Below, in pieces: positions 1-6,738 of a stretch of 11,936 nucleotides of DNA. The stretch's first letter is position 1; each line of letters opens with the position of its first letter. Under the pieces are notes generated by a model. That model saw nothing but the letters and a program-made list of their open reading frames with translations. It ran no database searches and was not told the origin of the DNA. Position numbers and translations under genes: made by a program. The DNA comes from Firmicutes bacterium CAG:170 (GTDB taxonomy: Bacteria; Bacillota; Clostridia; Oscillospirales; Oscillospiraceae): contig FR887209.1 in the NCBI GenBank assembly GCA_000436735.1, positions 26,557 to 38,492 of the forward strand, in the 5' to 3' direction.

Positions 1-2
1 CA

Positions 3-494
3 AGGAGCGAACAGCTCGACGACGCGATCTTGCAGGATGTGAGCGGCGTCATGACCGTTTTTGACGCGAATCCCGACTATATGCGCCTGCTCTGTACGCC
101 GTCCATCCCCAAGGAGGAACGGCGCGGGCTTCTGGAGGAGGCGTTCGGCGCGGCGGTGCATCCGTATGTGCTGAGCTTTATGAAGCTGCTGTGCGACAAC
201 GGCACGCTGCGGGAGCTTCCCGGCTGCGCGCGCGAATACCGCCGCCGCCATCATGCAGATCACGGCATCATGGAGGTCTGTGCGGTCACGGCCGTCCCGA
301 TGAAGCCGGAGCTTCAGGAGAAGCTTCGCGCCCGCATCGAGTCACTGACCGGAAAGACGGTCGAGCTGACCTCGCGCGTGGAGGAGAGTATTCTCGGCGG
401 TGTCCGGCTGGAGCTGCCCGACCGGCAGCTGGACGGCACGGTCGCCTATCACCTCGAAGAGATCCAGCGGATCCTTCGGAATACTGTTATTTGA
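3..494 (+). CDS. atpH: F-type ATP synthase delta subunit (5' partial)
   Basis: Delta (OSCP-like) subunit of the peripheral stalk, which holds the F1 head static against the membrane b subunits. The window opens inside the gene: 163 codons are visible against a usual ~180, so roughly 15-25 N-terminal residues are missing. The reading frame is open back to base 3, so the TTG at 30 is an internal codon, not a start. Visible family signs are the helical N-domain stretch with the CTPSIPKEE element, followed by the C-domain with GKTVEL and ILGGVRLEL just before the end (compare the family pattern of GKKVEL then IGGVRV). It is followed directly by the alpha gene, the normal operon order. The 64-bp gap to alpha holds only a weak 5-bp hairpin (507-520) and no terminator. 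Identification is firm; only the true start is unseen. Confidence 0.93.
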   Translation, partial: RSEQLDDAILQDVSGVMTVFDANPDYMRLLCTPSIPKEERRGLLEEAFGAAVHPYVLSFMKLLCDNGTLRELPGCAREYRRRHHADHGIMEVCAVTAVPMKPELQEKLRARIESLTGKTVELTSRVEESILGGVRLELPDRQLDGTVAYHLEEIQRILRNTVI

Positions 495-558
495 AAGAGC
501 CTCTGACCGGCCTGCGCCGGACAGAGAGATCCCGCATCAACCGAAAGCTGGTGAATGA

Positions 559-2073
559 ATGGAACTCAGACCGGAAGAAATTTCAAAAATCATCCGCAGT
601 CAGATCAAGCATTATGAAACAAAAATCAACCAGTCCGAAACCGGCACGGTCATTCTGATCGGCGACGGCATCGCCCGCGCGGCCGGACTGGACAGCTGTA
701 TGGCCGGTGAGCTGGTGGAATTCTCCAACGGCTCGTATGGCATGGCGCAGAATCTGGAGGAAAACTCCGTTTCCATTGTCATGCTGGGCAGCGACGACGG
801 CATCCGCGAGGGCGACGTCGTCAAGCGCACCGGCAAGGTCGTCTCCGTCCCGGTCGGCAAGGCGCTGATCGGCCGCGTTGTAGACGCGCTGGGCCAGCCC
901 ATCGACGCCAAAGGCCCCATCGAGGCGAAGGAATACGCCGCGATCGAGTCCCCGGCGCCCGGCATCATCCAGAGAAAGAGCGTCTCGGTGCCGCTCCAGA
1001 CCGGCATCAAGGCCATCGACTCCATGATCCCCATTGGCCGCGGCCAGCGTGAGCTGATTATCGGCGACCGCCAGACCGGCAAAACGGCCATTGCCACCGA
1101 TACCATCATCAATCAGAAGGGCAAGGACGTCATCTGCATCTACGTCGCCATCGGCCAGAAGCGCTCGACGGTCGCGCAGCTCGTCTCCACGCTGGAAAGC
1201 GCGGGCGCGATGGACTACACCATCGTCGTTTCCGCGACGGCCTCGGAGCTGGCTCCGCTTCAGTACATCGCGCCTTACTCCGGCTGCACGATGGGCGAGT
1301 ATTTCATGAAGCAGGGCAAGGACGTGCTGGTCATCTACGACGACCTCAGCAAGCACGCCGTCGCGTACCGTGCCCTGTCGCTGCTGATCCGCAGACCGCC
1401 CGGACGTGAGGCGTACCCCGGCGACGTTTTCTACCTGCACTCGAGACTGCTCGAACGCGCGGCGCGAATGGCTCCGGAGTACGGCGGCGGCTCGTTGACG
1501 GCCCTGCCGATCATCGAAACGCAGGCGGGCGATGTTTCCGCCTACATTCCCACAAACGTCATTTCCATCACTGACGGCCAGATCTTCCTCGAAACGGAGC
1601 TGTTCCACTCAGGCGTCATGCCGGCGGTCAACCCTGGCATCTCCGTCTCCCGTGTCGGCGGCAGCGCACAGATCAAGGCCATGAAAAAGGTCGCGGGCAA
1701 CCTGAAGCTGCTCTACTCGCAGTACCGTGAGCTGCAAAGCTTTGCGCAGTTCGGCTCCGACCTCGATAAGGACACGCGCGACCGCCTCGATCAGGGCGAA
1801 CGCATCGTGGAGGTTCTCAAGCAGGATCGCAACGCGCCCGTCGATGTGGCGCATCAGGTGTGCATCCTCTACGCCGTCACCAACGGATATCTGAAGGACA
1901 TCGCAGTCAAGGATATCCGGGCCTACGAGCGCGGATTGTATCCCTACCTCGACAAGAACGCCTTTGACGTGCTTCAGGGTATCCGCACCACGGGCCAGCT
2001 TTCCGCCGAGCATGAGGCGGCCTTGAAGCAGGCTCTGACGGATTACGCCGCAGTGTTCGTCCCGGAAGGCTGA
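559..2073 (+). CDS. atpA: F-type ATP synthase alpha subunit
   Basis: Non-catalytic nucleotide-binding subunit of the alpha3beta3 head of F1; it supplies the arginine finger to the catalytic beta sites. The 504 residues are full length for the family. The N-terminal beta-barrel contains the GTVILIGDGIARAAGL segment. The P-loop GDRQTGKT lies at residues 169-176. The alpha/beta signature PAVNPGISVS is at 355-364, followed by SRVGGSAQ with the expected finger Arg365. The C-terminal helical domain ends in the usual FxxxLDQG-type region and tail. The ATG at 559 is chosen because it gives the family-typical N-terminus with EEISKIIRSQI; its ribosome binding site is weak (GGTGA at 550-554, 4 bases away), in contrast to the strong sites of gamma and beta. 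No missing catalytic residues or frameshifts were seen. Confidence 0.98.
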   Translation: MELRPEEISKIIRSQIKHYETKINQSETGTVILIGDGIARAAGLDSCMAGELVEFSNGSYGMAQNLEENSVSIVMLGSDDGIREGDVVKRTGKVVSVPVGKALIGRVVDALGQPIDAKGPIEAKEYAAIESPAPGIIQRKSVSVPLQTGIKAIDSMIPIGRGQRELIIGDRQTGKTAIATDTIINQKGKDVICIYVAIGQKRSTVAQLVSTLESAGAMDYTIVVSATASELAPLQYIAPYSGCTMGEYFMKQGKDVLVIYDDLSKHAVAYRALSLLIRRPPGREAYPGDVFYLHSRLLERAARMAPEYGGGSLTALPIIETQAGDVSAYIPTNVISITDGQIFLETELFHSGVMPAVNPGISVSRVGGSAQIKAMKKVAGNLKLLYSQYRELQSFAQFGSDLDKDTRDRLDQGERIVEVLKQDRNAPVDVAHQVCILYAVTNGYLKDIAVKDIRAYERGLYPYLDKNAFDVLQGIRTTGQLSAEHEAALKQALTDYAAVFVPEG

Positions 2074-2089
2074 GAAAGGAGGCGCGCAC

Positions 2090-2938
2090 ATGGCCGGCGT
2101 ATCCATGAAAGACATCAAATCCCGCATCCGGAGCATGGAATCCACCAAGCAGATCACCAAGGCCATGGAAATGGTCGCGGCGTCCAAGCTCCGCGGCGCG
2201 CAGGATCGTGCCGTTTCCAGCCGCCCCTATTTTGAGACGCTTTATGCGACGATGAACGACATCGCGGACTCCACGATGGACTTCGTCTCGCCGTACCTGA
2301 CGAAAAAAGAGGGCAAGACGCTCTTCATCGTCATTGCCGGCGACCGCGGTCTTGCCGGCGGCTACAACTCCAATGTGCTCAAGCTTGCGTGGAACAAAAT
2401 GCAGGAGTGCGAGTCCGCCGTTCTGCCCATCGGCAAGAAGGCACTGGACTTCTTCCGCCAGCACGGCGCGGAGATCCTGACCGACGGCTATGCCGTCGCG
2501 GGCGAGGTCTCCGTCGGTGACTGCTTCTCGGCGGCAAAGCTTCTCTGCAGGCGCTTTGTGGCCGGTGAGTTCACGCAGGTGCAGCTGATCTATACGCATT
2601 TTGCGTCCGTCCTGGCCCAGCTCCCGAGCGAGCTGGAGCTGCTGCCGGTTCGCATTTCCGAGCACAAGGACCGCACCCCGAAAAAATTCGTTCTCTATGA
2701 ATCCGGCCCGCTGGCGGTCTTTGACGCGATCGTGCCGGAATACCTCGGCGGTATCCTCTACGGCGCGCTCTGCGAGTCCGTCGCTTCCGAGCAGGCGGCC
2801 CGCCGCATGGCCATGGATTCCGCCACCAAGAACGCCGAAGATATGATCGATGATCTGAGCCTCAAGTATAACCGTGCCCGTCAGGGCGCGATCACGCAGG
2901 AGATCACCGAGATCGTTGCCGGCGCTGAATCTTCGTGA
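2090..2938 (+). CDS. atpG: F-type ATP synthase gamma subunit
   Basis: Central rotor shaft of F1, coupling c-ring rotation to the conformational cycle of the beta subunits. At 282 residues it is normal length. The N-terminal helix carries the conserved SMESTKQITKAMEMVAASKLR segment start (SxxxTxxITKAMxMVAxxK). The middle Rossmann-like domain has AGDRGLAGGYNSN. The C-terminal helix ends with the family signature QGAITQEITEIVAGA. A strong AAAGGAGG at 2075-2082 sits 7 bases before the ATG and fixes the start. The gene begins 16 bases after the alpha stop, and its own stop overlaps the ribosome binding site of beta, consistent with coupled translation within the operon. Confidence 0.97.
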   Translation: MAGVSMKDIKSRIRSMESTKQITKAMEMVAASKLRGAQDRAVSSRPYFETLYATMNDIADSTMDFVSPYLTKKEGKTLFIVIAGDRGLAGGYNSNVLKLAWNKMQECESAVLPIGKKALDFFRQHGAEILTDGYAVAGEVSVGDCFSAAKLLCRRFVAGEFTQVQLIYTHFASVLAQLPSELELLPVRISEHKDRTPKKFVLYESGPLAVFDAIVPEYLGGILYGALCESVASEQAARRMAMDSATKNAEDMIDDLSLKYNRARQGAITQEITEIVAGAESS

Positions 2939-2945
2939 AAGGAGG
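2938..2945 (+). promoter_or_regulatory. Shine-Dalgarno site that fixes the atpD start
   Basis: AAAGGAGG lies 7 bases before the ATG at 2953. An in-frame GTG at 2935 would extend beta by six residues, but it overlaps this site and the gamma stop (2936-2938), so the ATG is the true start. Complementarity to the 16S 3' end is essentially full. Confidence 0.9.
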
Positions 2946-2952
2946 CAGTCCC

Positions 2953-4353
2953 ATGAATCAACACATCGGATCCGTCGTTCAGGTCATCGGCCCTGTTCTC
3001 GATATCCGCTTTGAGGACGGTCAGCTGCCCAATCTGTTAAACGCCATCGAGCTGGAGCTGAACGGCAAGAAGCTCGTTGCGGAGGTCGCGCAGGAGATCG
3101 GCGACAACGTCGTGCGCTGCATTGCCATGAGCTCTACCGACGGCCTCCAGCGCGGCGCAAAGGCCGTCGATACCGACGCGTCCATCACCGTCCCGGTCGG
3201 CGAGGGCTGCCTTGGCCGTATCTTCAATCTGCTCGGTGAGCCGATCGACGACCAGCCCATGCCGAAAAATGTGGAGGCCCGCTGGCCTATCCACCGCGAA
3301 GCGCCCTCGTATGAGGAGCAGGAGACCACGACCGAGATCCTCGAGACCGGCATCAAGGTCGTCGATCTGATCTGCCCGTATGCAAAGGGCGGTAAGATCG
3401 GCCTGTTCGGCGGCGCGGGCGTCGGTAAGACCGTGCTCATTCAGGAGCTGATCTACAACATCGCCACGGAGCACAATGGCTATTCCGTCTTTACCGGCGT
3501 CGGCGAGCGTACCCGTGAGGGCAACGACCTTTACTACGAAATGAAGGAATCCGGCGTTCTGGAAAAGACCGCGCTGGTCTACGGCCAGATGAACGAGCCG
3601 CCCGGAGCGCGTATGCGCGTGGGCTTGTCCGGTCTGACGATGGCGGAGTATTTCCGCGACGTCAAGCATCAGGACGTGCTGCTCTTCATCGACAACATCT
3701 TCCGCTTCACGCAGGCAGGCTCCGAGGTCTCGGCACTGCTTGGACGTATGCCGTCCGCCGTCGGCTACCAGCCAACGCTAGCCACCGAAATGGGCGCGCT
3801 TCAGGAGCGCATCACCTCCACAAAGAACGGCTCGATCACGTCCGTGCAGGCGGTCTATGTCCCTGCGGACGACCTGACCGACCCTGCGCCCGCAACGACG
3901 TTTGCCCACCTCGACGCGACGACGGTCCTTGACCGCGGCATCGCCTCGCTCGGTATCTATCCTGCCGTCGATCCGCTCGACTCCACCTCGCGTATCCTTG
4001 CGCCGGAGATCGTCGGGCAGGAGCACTATGATGTGGCGCGGAGCGTCATTCAGCTGCTCCAGCGCTATAAGGAGCTTCAGGATATCATCGCCATCATGGG
4101 CATGGACGAGTTGTCCGAGGCGGACAAGCTTGCCGTCAGCCGCGCCAGAAAGGTGCAGCGCTTCCTGTCGCAGCCGTTCCATGTCGCGGAGCAGTTCACC
4201 GGCTTCGAGGGCAAGTATGTGCCGCTTAAGGAGACCATCCGCGGCTTCCGCGAGATCGTCGAGGGCAAGCACGACGATATCCCCGAATCGGCGTTCCTGT
4301 TTGCAGGCTCCATTGACGACGTGGTCGCCAAGGCGAAGGGTGAGAAGGTATGA
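2953..4353 (+). CDS. atpD: F-type ATP synthase beta subunit
   Basis: Catalytic subunit of F1, making or hydrolysing ATP at the alpha/beta interfaces. The 466 residues are standard length. The protein opens with the beta-barrel GSVVQVIGPVLDIRF. The P-loop GGAGVGKT is at residues 153-160, with Lys159 and Thr160 as phosphate and Mg ligands. The GERTREGNDLY motif carries the expected catalytic Glu185 and Arg186. The Walker B strand reads VLLFIDNIFRF, the family signature PAVDPLDSTS is at 337-346, and the lever segment DELSEAD starts at residue 385; most homologues have DELSEED, so the Ala is a mild variant. The start ATG follows a strong AAAGGAGG. The stop overlaps the epsilon start by 4 bp (ATGA), indicating translational coupling. 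Nothing appears broken. Confidence 0.99.
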   Translation: MNQHIGSVVQVIGPVLDIRFEDGQLPNLLNAIELELNGKKLVAEVAQEIGDNVVRCIAMSSTDGLQRGAKAVDTDASITVPVGEGCLGRIFNLLGEPIDDQPMPKNVEARWPIHREAPSYEEQETTTEILETGIKVVDLICPYAKGGKIGLFGGAGVGKTVLIQELIYNIATEHNGYSVFTGVGERTREGNDLYYEMKESGVLEKTALVYGQMNEPPGARMRVGLSGLTMAEYFRDVKHQDVLLFIDNIFRFTQAGSEVSALLGRMPSAVGYQPTLATEMGALQERITSTKNGSITSVQAVYVPADDLTDPAPATTFAHLDATTVLDRGIASLGIYPAVDPLDSTSRILAPEIVGQEHYDVARSVIQLLQRYKELQDIIAIMGMDELSEADKLAVSRARKVQRFLSQPFHVAEQFTGFEGKYVPLKETIRGFREIVEGKHDDIPESAFLFAGSIDDVVAKAKGEKV

Positions 4354-4754
4354 GCAGCTTCCATTTGCAGATCGTGACGCCGGACGGACTGTTCTTTGAC
4401 GGCGAGGCGCTCAGCCTCGACGTGCGGACGCCGAACGGCGGCGTCACCATCCTGCCGAGGCATATCAATTACGTTACGCCGCTTGGCATGGGCGTCGCCA
4501 CCGTGAGAACGGAGGAGCGCACACGCAGAGCCGCCTGCATCGGCGGGATGCTGGCCATGACGAACGGCGAATGCAAGCTCATTGCCACGACCTTTGAGTG
4601 GGCCGAGGATATCGACCAGGCCCGCGCGCAGGACGCGCTGGCCCGCGCGCAGGAGACGCTCAAGGACAAGGAGCACCTTTCCGCCGCACAGCTCCAGCTG
4701 GCGGAGGCCAAGCTTCGCCGCGCGCTCGTCCGAACGAGCCTTGGAGGAAAATAA
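4350..4754 (+). CDS. atpC: F-type ATP synthase epsilon subunit
   Basis: Epsilon sits at the foot of the central shaft and in bacteria often restrains ATP hydrolysis. The 134 residues show the two expected parts. Residues 1 to ~84 form the beta-sandwich, with FHLQIVTPDGLFFDGEA and the GGVTILPRH element. From ~88 onward is the Ala-, Glu- and Arg-rich helical hairpin (DIDQARAQDALARAQ). The ATG overlaps the beta stop in an ATGA and has no separate strong ribosome binding site, so it is probably translated by re-initiation. It is the last gene of the operon: a GC-rich hairpin follows 6 bases after the stop and the next gene is on the opposite strand. Whether the C-terminal helices bind ATP or inhibit cannot be judged from sequence alone. 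Confidence 0.96.
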   Translation: MSSFHLQIVTPDGLFFDGEALSLDVRTPNGGVTILPRHINYVTPLGMGVATVRTEERTRRAACIGGMLAMTNGECKLIATTFEWAEDIDQARAQDALARAQETLKDKEHLSAAQLQLAEAKLRRALVRTSLGGK

Positions 4755-4760
4755 AAATCG

Positions 4761-4790
4761 CAGCCGGGCCGAAAGGCCCGGCTGTCCTTG
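4761..4790 (+). terminator. Terminator hairpin of the atp operon
   Basis: A 10-bp perfect stem (CAGCCGGGCC pairing with GGCCCGGCTG) is closed by a GAAA tetraloop. It starts 6 bases after the epsilon stop. The 3' tail (TCCTTGT) is only moderately T-rich. On the opposite strand the same hairpin is followed by CGATTTTTATTTT, so it can work in both directions and back up the phosphoesterase terminator. Confidence 0.72.
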
Positions 4791-4791
4791 T

Positions 4792-4832
4792 AAAAAAGCG
4801 CAGACAGGACGCATCTCGCGGCCTGTCTGCGC
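4792..4832 (-). terminator. Rho-independent terminator of the phosphoesterase gene
   Basis: An 11-bp perfect stem (4798-4808 with 4822-4832, GCGCAGACAGG and its complement) is followed on the minus strand by six T residues (the A run at 4792-4797). It lies 26 bases beyond the stop codon of the minus-strand metallophosphoesterase, as expected for its transcript end. Confidence 0.82.
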
Positions 4833-4858
4833 TCTATATTTACGGGAACCGATGCGCG

Positions 4859-6229
4859 TTACAGTGCGGGCGCGACGGTCTTGCCGTCGGCGTCCGCGAT
4901 CTGGTATTCATCGAACAGAATGGGCGCTTCGGCGGAATAGAAGCCGCGCGCATGGAGGCCGCTTTCATCGCAGTCCACGATCAGGAAGGACTGCCGCGAA
5001 TTGTCCTCGACCAGCGGCTGAAGCCTGGACGGGTGCAGCGGTGCGTTGCGCTCACGGCAGCAGACGCCGAGATAGGCGGCCTCGATGTAATGGCAGCCAT
5101 GGTAATAATACCGTTCGTAGACGTGGCTGTGGCCGAAGGTGACGGCGTTGACGCCGAAGCGGCTGTAAAGCGCCATCAGGGCACTGCCGTCGTCGTCGGG
5201 ATAGGAGACCGAGCCGTCCTCTGCAAGCTGCGGCTGGCAGAGGTTCGGCTGCACGTCCGTGCCCTTGTTGAGAATGTGCCAGTGCTGGATCACCCAGCGA
5301 TACTTCGATCTGCACGCGGCGAGGTCGTCCGTCAGCCACCGGATCTGCGGGCTGTCCGGCGAAATGGAATCGACCAGCCGCCAGCCCGGCACCTCATAGG
5401 CGCCCCAGAGCGCCCAGCGCTGGATGCTGAGCGAGACGAGGTGCAGATCGCCGTAGTCGGCGGAATACCAGCGCTTTCCCGAGAGCGAATAGTCTGCCTT
5501 TGGGTAGAGCGGGCGGAAGATCTGCATGAAGATGGAGAAATGCCAGTTATCCGCGTTCCGAGTAAAGACGGGGTCTGTTCCGACGCGGAAATCATCGACC
5601 TCGTGGTTGCCGGGGCAGAAGAAGGTGGGGCAGTACTGCATGAGCCTTGCGCCGTTTTGCTGCTGCATACAGGGAAAGAAGGCCCGCTTTGCGGCGTCCG
5701 GCTCCTGCCAGTCCGCATCCAGATCGAACCACTGATCGGCGCGCCAGCTGAAAAAGGCGGCGTCGCCAGAGTAGAGAAGCAGATCGGGCTGCTGGCGGCC
5801 GATGTGCAGGACGCTCTCGTCGCAGGGAAGATAGCCTTGAAGATCGCTGATCTGCGCGATGCGGAACGGTGCGCCGGAAGGCGGCGCGGCGTGAAAATCA
5901 TAGATCTCCGTCTCTTCGTCCAGACAGCCGCAGCGATAGAAGATGCGCTGGCCGGGCCGGAGGCCGCGGATCACGGCGATGCACTGCCAGAGCTGCACGG
6001 GCGGGTTACGCTCCGGCGAGGCGGTGTCGTAGCCGCCCTCTGCCGGATAGCGCAGGCCGTTCAGCGGATAGCATTCGGCGGTCACGGACTGGCCAAGCGC
6101 GGGCGTCTCGCTGAAATGCACGACGCCGGACGCCTCCTGCCGCTGGATCCAGACGACGTGCATTTCACGGTCAGGATGCAGCGAGAGCAGATACGGCTCG
6201 GTAATGAAAACAGATCGCTTGCCTTTCAT
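4859..6229 (-). CDS. Purple-acid-phosphatase-like metallophosphoesterase
   Basis: A 456-residue protein that should hydrolyse phosphate esters with a two-metal centre; the substrate is unknown. Residues ~7-115 resemble the N-terminal beta-sandwich of purple acid phosphatases (EPYLLSLHPDREMHVVW, then GLRPGQRIFYRCG). The calcineurin-like domain has all five motif blocks: ISDLQGY (Asp129), SGDAAFF (Asp156), GNHEV (207-211), VIQHWHI (His316) and GHSHVYER (366-373). There is no signal peptide or membrane segment, so it should act in the cytoplasm, whereas many family members are exported. The ATG overlaps the stop of the upstream oxidoreductase remnant in an ATGA and is preceded by AGAAAGGAAG, indicating that the two were one operon. 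The gene itself looks intact, with a strong terminator behind it. Family assignment is good; biological role is open. Confidence 0.88.
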   Translation of the reverse strand: MKGKRSVFITEPYLLSLHPDREMHVVWIQRQEASGVVHFSETPALGQSVTAECYPLNGLRYPAEGGYDTASPERNPPVQLWQCIAVIRGLRPGQRIFYRCGCLDEETEIYDFHAAPPSGAPFRIAQISDLQGYLPCDESVLHIGRQQPDLLLYSGDAAFFSWRADQWFDLDADWQEPDAAKRAFFPCMQQQNGARLMQYCPTFFCPGNHEVDDFRVGTDPVFTRNADNWHFSIFMQIFRPLYPKADYSLSGKRWYSADYGDLHLVSLSIQRWALWGAYEVPGWRLVDSISPDSPQIRWLTDDLAACRSKYRWVIQHWHILNKGTDVQPNLCQPQLAEDGSVSYPDDDGSALMALYSRFGVNAVTFGHSHVYERYYYHGCHYIEAAYLGVCCRERNAPLHPSRLQPLVEDNSRQSFLIVDCDESGLHARGFYSAEAPILFDEYQIADADGKTVAPAL

Positions 6230-6337
6230 TCGTGTTCTTCCTTTCTGGTTTCTGTGCCCTCCGGATACAAAACCGCGCCGATGGCCAGAAGACGCGCCTG
6301 AAGCGCCGGAACGTCAAGGCTGTGGACATCCTCCGGC

Positions 6338-6356
6338 GCCATGCGCAGCCATGCCG
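6338..6356 (+). repeat. 19-bp direct repeat, copy 1
   Basis: GCCATGCGCAGCCATGCCG, identical to the copy at 6720-6738 in the same orientation, 382 bp apart start to start. This copy lies exactly where the oxidoreductase remnant changes reading frame. The unit itself contains GCCATGC twice. Confidence 0.9.
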
Positions 6357-6719
6357 ATCGCCTGCCCGGTGATGAAGCAGCAGGGCATGACCCGGATGGA
6401 GGAGAGCATGGAGCGGTCGGTACAGATGCTGCGGCCCGCGACGAGAACGTTTTTCAGCCCGACCGGCGTCAGGGCGCGGTAGGGAATGCCGTAATGCTCG
6501 CCCGGAGCGTAGACCATTGTGTTCAGATCCTTCTCGAAGCGTTCATTGGCCTCTTTGGTCGGCTCACTCTCGTGAATGTCGATGGGATAGCTGAAAGCGC
6601 CGATATCATCCGGGTGATGGCGGCGTGCGATGAAATCCGCCCGCGTCATGCGGTAGTCGCAGGTGATGCGACGGGATTCCCGGATGCCGAGCAGCGCGTA
6701 GAATTTGGCAGAAAGCGCG

Positions 6720-6738
6720 GCCATGCGCAGCCATGCCG
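6720..6738 (+). repeat. 19-bp direct repeat, copy 2
   Basis: This second perfect copy sits at the joint between the oxidoreductase remnant (minus strand, to the left) and the truncated glycyl radical enzyme gene (plus strand, to the right). Flanking bases on both sides differ from copy 1, so identity is limited to 19 bp. Confidence 0.9.

Larger units (their letters stand above)
6226..6738 (-). pseudogene. FAD-dependent oxidoreductase, C-terminal remnant with frameshift
   Basis: Only the C-terminal part of an FAD_oxidored-type flavoprotein is present. Reading down from about 6738 one finds ALLGIRESRRI, SYPIDIHES, the FAD-binding stretch NVLVAGRSICTDRSM and RVMPCCFITGQAIGMAAHG, which then hits a premature TGA at 6314. 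In another frame, starting at about 6345, the expected continuation appears: MAPEDVHSLDVPALQARLLA and on to a TGA at 6226 that overlaps the phosphoesterase start. A 1- or 2-base indel near 6338-6350 therefore breaks the gene, or is a sequencing/assembly error. The N-terminal two thirds, including the dinucleotide-binding GxGxxG, is absent: the sequence beyond 6738 belongs to a glycyl radical enzyme on the other strand. The remnant cannot make an active enzyme. The substrate of the parent gene is unknown. Confidence 0.78.

Noticed and set aside
507..520. Hairpin between delta and alpha (CCGGC, loop CTGC, GCCGG).
   Set aside because: Only 5 bp with no T-run, inside an operon; not supported as terminator or attenuator.
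2935..2952. A GTG start giving beta six extra residues.
   Set aside because: It overlaps the gamma stop and the AAAGGAGG site; the ATG at 2953 has ideal spacing and the family-typical N-terminus.
4598..6301. A 567-codon open frame on the plus strand opposite the phosphoesterase.
   Set aside because: It overlaps the epsilon gene and two terminator hairpins and shows no recognisable domain; the minus-strand phosphoesterase has all its motifs.
6338..6738. A mobile element bounded by the 19-bp repeats.
   Set aside because: The 363 bp between the repeats encode only an oxidoreductase fragment; there is no transposase, no terminal inverted repeats and no short target duplication outside the repeats.
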